Part shown: positions 12,101 to 18,100 of the stretch, piece after piece
How the letters are laid out: every line of letters begins with the position of its first letter
How positions within the stretch are numbered: the stretch's first letter is position 1
DNA from: Gyrodactylus bullatarudis
Lineage: Eukaryota > Platyhelminthes > Monogenea > Gyrodactylidea > Gyrodactylidae
Length of the DNA: 34,026 nucleotides
Direction of reading: 5' to 3'
NCBI GenBank assembly: GCA_012064415.1
Contig: SSNU01000176.1
Location: 18,664 to 52,689, forward strand
The notes under the pieces: generated by a model
Seen by the model: only the letters and a program-made list of their open reading frames with translations
What the model was told of the DNA's origin: nothing
Databases searched by the model: none
Made by a program: the position numbers and the translations under genes

Positions 12101-15100
12101 GCCCCTCTTCTTGTTCACCTCCTCTAAGTATTACTTGTTTTTGATATTTTATGTTAATCGTAATGTGCATGTAATGAGGGATGAGTGAGACTGTGCGTGG
12201 GTATACTTGTATATTTGTCTGGGGGTTGTGTGAGTTTTTGAATAGATTCCTGTGGTCTTACACATTTGTAGAGTTAATTTTTGGGAGAAGTATTAGGTTG
12301 AGCGAAAAGTAATGGGATTTTGACTTTAATCAAAAATTTCTCTATCAAATCAAATATTATTTAAAACAATATGGGCACCAATAAATTGGAAATTTTTTCT
12401 TCTTTTTGTTTATCTAAAAATTTTATTCCAAAAATTTATAAGCATGAATTTATTAGATAATTTTGATACTAAAGATTTTCGCAAGATAATTTCATATGAG
12501 TTGTCTTGGAACAGGACCAGCAGAAACGTTGAAAAAGCTTAATTCAGTTTTTGGAGATCGAGTAAAACGTTCTACAGTGTTTCGTTGAGTGACCAAAGTC
12601 GCAAGAGATCATGGAAACGAGTCGGAGAACATGTCACCCAACCGACGCAAAATCGATTTGCCATAAAGGTAATGCTGACAGTTTTTTGGACAATGAAAGG
12701 ACATTGTTCACTATGAACTTCTAATGGCCAGACAGTCAATGCTGGAAGATATTTGTCTTATCTGAAGGAAATGGTTGCGAAACTCAGACAAAAATACCCA
12801 AAATTTGGTAGAGTCACATTTTTGCAAGACAATGCAAGACCTCATCTTGGAAAAGATGTGAAAAAATTTTTCGAAGAAGAGAATTTCGATTTGATTGATC
12901 ATCCACCTTATAGTCCTGATCTCGCTCCATCGGATTATCACCTTTTTAGATCTCTTCAGCATTTCTTTAAAGGTAAAATTTTCAGATCAAAAGAAGAGGT
13001 CAGAATTGGACTGGATGACTTTTTTGCATCAAAATCTGAAGAATTCTATAGCGATGGGATCAAAAAACTGCCGATTCGATGGTAGAAATGTCTTAATTCA
13101 TCAGGAAACTACTTCCATTGATGATATTATATCATGTTTCTATATTGTGTAAATATATGTCTTAATTAAATCCAGTCCCATTACTTTTTGCTCAACCTAA
13201 TATTTCGTTATATTCTATTGATCTTGGTTACCTATGGCTAGATTTCTTTTCCTCGGTGTGTTTCTGGTTTGGGGTTAGGGATTGATTGTTATATTAGGGA
13301 TACCCCATTTTTCTCTAATACACAACTTGACCAAAAACTAATACCATCTAGAGGAATTAGATGCTATTTAAAATGAAAAAAATAAACTTCCATTACGTTT
13401 CGAAAATTCTCCGTTGTGGTATTCAATTTTTAGTTTCAGAAGAAATTTGAATTCTTCAAGCATCTTGATTGGTTGAGAAGAAATAACCTTCAATTAAAAC
13501 CAATCAGCGTGTGATTTCACTCTTTTCAACCAATCAAAATTCTTGAAGAGTTCTGAAACTAAAAGTTGAATACCACAACGGAGAATTTTTGAAATTTAAT
13601 GGAAGTTTATATTTTCCATTTTAATTAGCATCTAATTCCTCTAGTTGGTACTAGTTTTTGGTCAAGAAAAAATGATACATCCCTATTGTTATATCTTTAT
13701 TCTCTTCATTCATTTCATTTTTGTTATTATCTAGACCTTTATTTATATAGACATAGAGCTCTTAAACTGTGTTATTAAACTGTCCGACACGAAAACAATA
13801 AATATAGTCCTTTATAGAAGACCTAACAACACTACCACTGATGACTCTATCCTAATGTGTCATATTGATGATATAATTGATAGATATATGGAGACTGAAC
13901 TCATCATACTTGGTGATCTCAATCTTCCACATGAAGACTGGATTCATCCCAAGACTCATTTAGGATCATATTTATTTAATTTAGGATTAAACCAAATAAT
14001 CAATATCCCCACTAGACAAAACAACATACTTGATTGCATACTAATTGAAAAAAATACCTTTTGAATTTGATGTTTAAAATATTTTCCCAAGTAAAGATCA
14101 CTTAGGAGTTTTTGCCAAATTAACCTTTTCTAATGTCGAAATCTTTAAACATAAAACTGATACCAACAAACACTTCGAGTTTACAGATTTTAACATGATA
14201 AAAGCTGTCTCGAATATTAATGAAAACCTACTAAATGCTAGTAATTTTCTTGAACAATATACCAGAATTTACTCGTTGTCTACAATTAAAAAAGAAAGAG
14301 TTAATCTTGATAACTTAGTTCACAAGAAACACATCACTCTTAAAAATAAGCTCATTAAATGCCTGTCTATGTCTCGATCTATTGAAATGATAGAGAATAC
14401 ACACAATCAGATCAAGGAACTCTACAATCTTGAATATGATAGAATTGAAAAGAAACTTAGAGACCATATAAAGACTAGACCCAAACAAGGGTATTTCTAT
14501 CTAAATAAATATTTTAAATTCTCAAATAAGAAAAATGTGGAGAATAATAACAAAACTAATATGACATGTGAAGCCTTACAAAATATATTCATGTCAACTT
14601 TCAACAATTCTTTTCCTATAAACACCCAAGCATTTACCCACTGTGATTCTTGCTCTGATTATCATAATAATACCTTTATGAGTTTTTCTGAATTTAACAA
14701 ATTATTAAAAAAACTCAAAAATAAAAACACTAAAGATTTTTATAAAATTAGTGTCAATATACTTACAAGTAGTCACATAAATTTTATTCATAGTTTTTAC
14801 AAAATTTTTCAACAATTATTTTTTAATGATATAATTCCTGATTATATGTTACTCGCCAAAGTTATTCCTATTCCTAAACCTAATAGTGATGAATTTAGAC
14901 CTATAACTCTACAAAACACCCTTATGAAAATCATTGACTCAATTCTTTTTATCAAAATCCTTGGTACAATTGACATACAGAAAATAGATCCTGATCAACA
15001 TGGATTCTGTAAAGGCAAATCCTGTGAGACTAATATTTTCAATTTCTTGAATTATGTCTCAATTCTTAACAAAAATAAAAATAAATCTGTTGTAATATAT

Positions 15101-18100
15101 ATTGACTTGTCTAAAGCATTTGACAAAATTTATATTCACAAAATTATCGAAATCTGTCATCACTACGGAGTATGTTCACATCTCCTAGAAATGCTTAAAA
15201 TATATCTAACGAAACGCAAGCAATATGTGTCCTTCGAAAACAGAGATTCATTACCTCAATTAATTACATCTGGTGTCCCACAAGGCTCCAGAGTAGGTCC
15301 TCTATTATTTAATATTGTCTTCTCTCAAATAAATGTCACTGGAGCTAAGATCTTCAAATATGCTGATGATATGAAGATTATCTATAGCTTTGATGATTCT
15401 ATTGATGTTGAATTCATTAACACATCTCTAAAAAATCTTTCAAATGATTTAAAAGCCTTCGGGCTTAGCATCAATGAAAGTAAAACTTTCTACACAACAC
15501 CTTTTACTACGATCCCATTACAAGAAAATATACTTGTAAATGAAAAAAAAATCGATCCTAAATTCACAATTCGTGATTTGGGAGTTAAATATAATAATTT
15601 TTTTGACTTTACAGATCATTATAAAGATATTCATAGATCCTTCATATCGAGATGTATGCAAATTCAGAAATGCATAAAAAATGACTTCATGAAAGTTTTT
15701 CTCTTCAAAATGATGGCACGATCTGTTGTTGAATTTTGTGCAGGATGCTGGAATCCTGAAAAACCTGAATGGTCTATGAAGCTTCAGAAAGTTGCAAAAA
15801 TTTTCCGACGTAAACTCTCTGAGCCATACAGGAAAAAACTCAGTCTACCATCTGAATCAATTAGATTAAAGTTGAACAAAGATAGATTCTTAAAAACAAT
15901 AACCATCCTTTACAAGTTTTAGTTTCTGGAGATACAGAAATCTTGATTCTCCGGAACAGGAATGAGAGATCTGCTCGGCAATAAGACCAACTCTTTGGTA
16001 TAAGCGAATGATACCAGTGTTATTATTCATGTTTAGTGCAATTAAATTGCATGAAAGTTTCTCCAAATTAATGATAGTTATGTCATCAAAAAACTCAGTC
16101 TACCATCTGAATCAATTATGGTTAGAAGAGACATCAAAAGCCTTCTTCTCATCAAAAAGTGCATTACTCCTCAAAGTCTTCCTGGACTCCGTGATCGATA
16201 CAGAGTACAAGGAGAGATCAAGAATCTTGCAATCTTCAATAGAAGCAAAAATTTATTTGAAAAATTACCTAATATTATAAAAAGAATGAGTTTATTTGAA
16301 TTCAAAAGAGAAATTAACTCGAAATTCATTAACTAGAACCAAAAAAAAATTATTACTTATTTCCTTAACTATGAAAGATGTATACATATCTAGAAATAAT
16401 GAGTTAAACAAGTATACTAAATCACAATTTAAACTATTTCTTATGAAATTCTGACGCTTTACTAACTTATTCACATTCTAGAATCATTTAGATCACTTGA
16501 AGCCTGTCAACCCATATCAGAAAATATGTCTCCATTTAGTTGAAAAAAGAAATCTTCTTAAGTCTAAAGCTCACCTGTTGGATCATATTTATTACAGCAG
16601 GAAGTGAAATCTATAGTGATTACTGATTACATAATTACTCTTTATTATTCAACAAAGATATCACAGAATAAATACTGATTTCTAAGCTAGAAATTAGCTA
16701 GAAAATGTCCCTGCAGGACTAGGTCCTATTATAAAAAATTGAAATTATAAATATGTATGAATAGAGATCGACTGGTTGAGAAAAAAAACTAAAAGATAAA
16801 AAAAGACTATTATTTGAATGCAACACTGGTGACATTACGTCCTTTCAATGATACTGAATGAAACTAGAACTCTGAAGAAATTAGATAAAGTATCTTGATT
16901 TCCCTAAGTTATTTTTCTATTGTGACTGAAAAAATACTTGAAGAATCGTTACTGATAACTCTATATATATTATTTCAAAGAATGGATTCAGATTTGCAAA
17001 GATTTTTTCTAAACTATTTTGATTATTTCTGTTTTTATATATATCTTCATTATTTATTTTTCTAAACCCTTACTTATAATTGTACATAACAACTATTTTT
17101 TATATGAAAATGATAATTGTAAAGCAGAACATATGAATTGTTAAATTTTCATTTCATCTCATTTTTATTGAAACACGAATATTTTACCCTAATTAAGTAT
17201 TATTGATCTCGACCCATCAGAATGCAGCAAGTGATTTCTATACATTTAGATAGGTCGAGATAAATAATACTTAATTAGGGAGTAAATATTCGTGTTTCAA
17301 TAAAAATAAGATGTTTCAATAGAAATATTTTTACTGTAACATATTTTCCTAAATTAATATTGAAAAATATTTTAATAATAAATGAATGGTACAGCACCTA
17401 TAATTACAAAGGTTAACCTAGAAATATTTCATTCTAGTTACTTTATGATATATGACACAGGAACATCTTATTTGGTAATGTATTTTAATAATTATTATAT
17501 TTGATGGGCTTCATTACTATCTTAGTTTATTGAGTTAAATATTTCTTATTTTCAATTGTCAAGATTTAAACATACGATTTAAGTGAATTCAATTTAAAAA
17601 AAACATCATTGACAATTTAGACCAATAAAAATCGAGAATGTATTTATTTTTAAGTCTTTGTGTTTTTGCTAAGTGTATAAATTTTTCGAATAATATTGTA
17701 GATTATCCCGTTGTATAAATACATTCTATAAATATATGACTAAAATTATATATATGATGAAACCTTTTTTCATGCTTTAACATACTTTTCAGAAAGAAAT
17801 CTTTTCAAGCATCCTCGTTCCTCAACATTCATCAACTGTGATATAAGAGTAGGTCCTGCAACCCTATATTTGTTATTTTCTAGAGAAGCTAGTGACTTAC
17901 AAAACATCTTGTATCTGTGGTGGAAGTATCCAATACATATTCAATTTTTTACCCTGTCCCAGAGGATAATAATAGATGAGAGAATGGAATCTTTCATAGT
18001 TTATGAAGTTGGGATATTTTGGACATTCAAGATGATTGACATTTCGGTTTTCAATATCTGAGAAAGATTCACGAACCATTTCTTCTAAATGTTCTAATGT

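Larger units (their letters stand above)
13740..17150 (+). mobile_element. Non-LTR retrotransposon (LINE), 5' truncated
   Basis: It contains the end of an AP-type endonuclease, a full reverse transcriptase domain and a long 3' region. The 3' end near 17150 (GCAGAACATATG then a T-rich tail) is matched by a second 3' tail at 29605-29690 on the minus strand. Only the 5' endonuclease half and any ORF1 are missing. It lies in intron 7 of the insulysin-like gene, antisense to it. Confidence 0.85.

Noticed and set aside
17864..17900. Frameshift between exons 6 and 7 of the insulysin-like gene
   Set aside because: A 37-bp intron with GTAAGT and ATATAG restores phase exactly, and the same gene has other introns of 24-32 bp, so a lesion is not needed.
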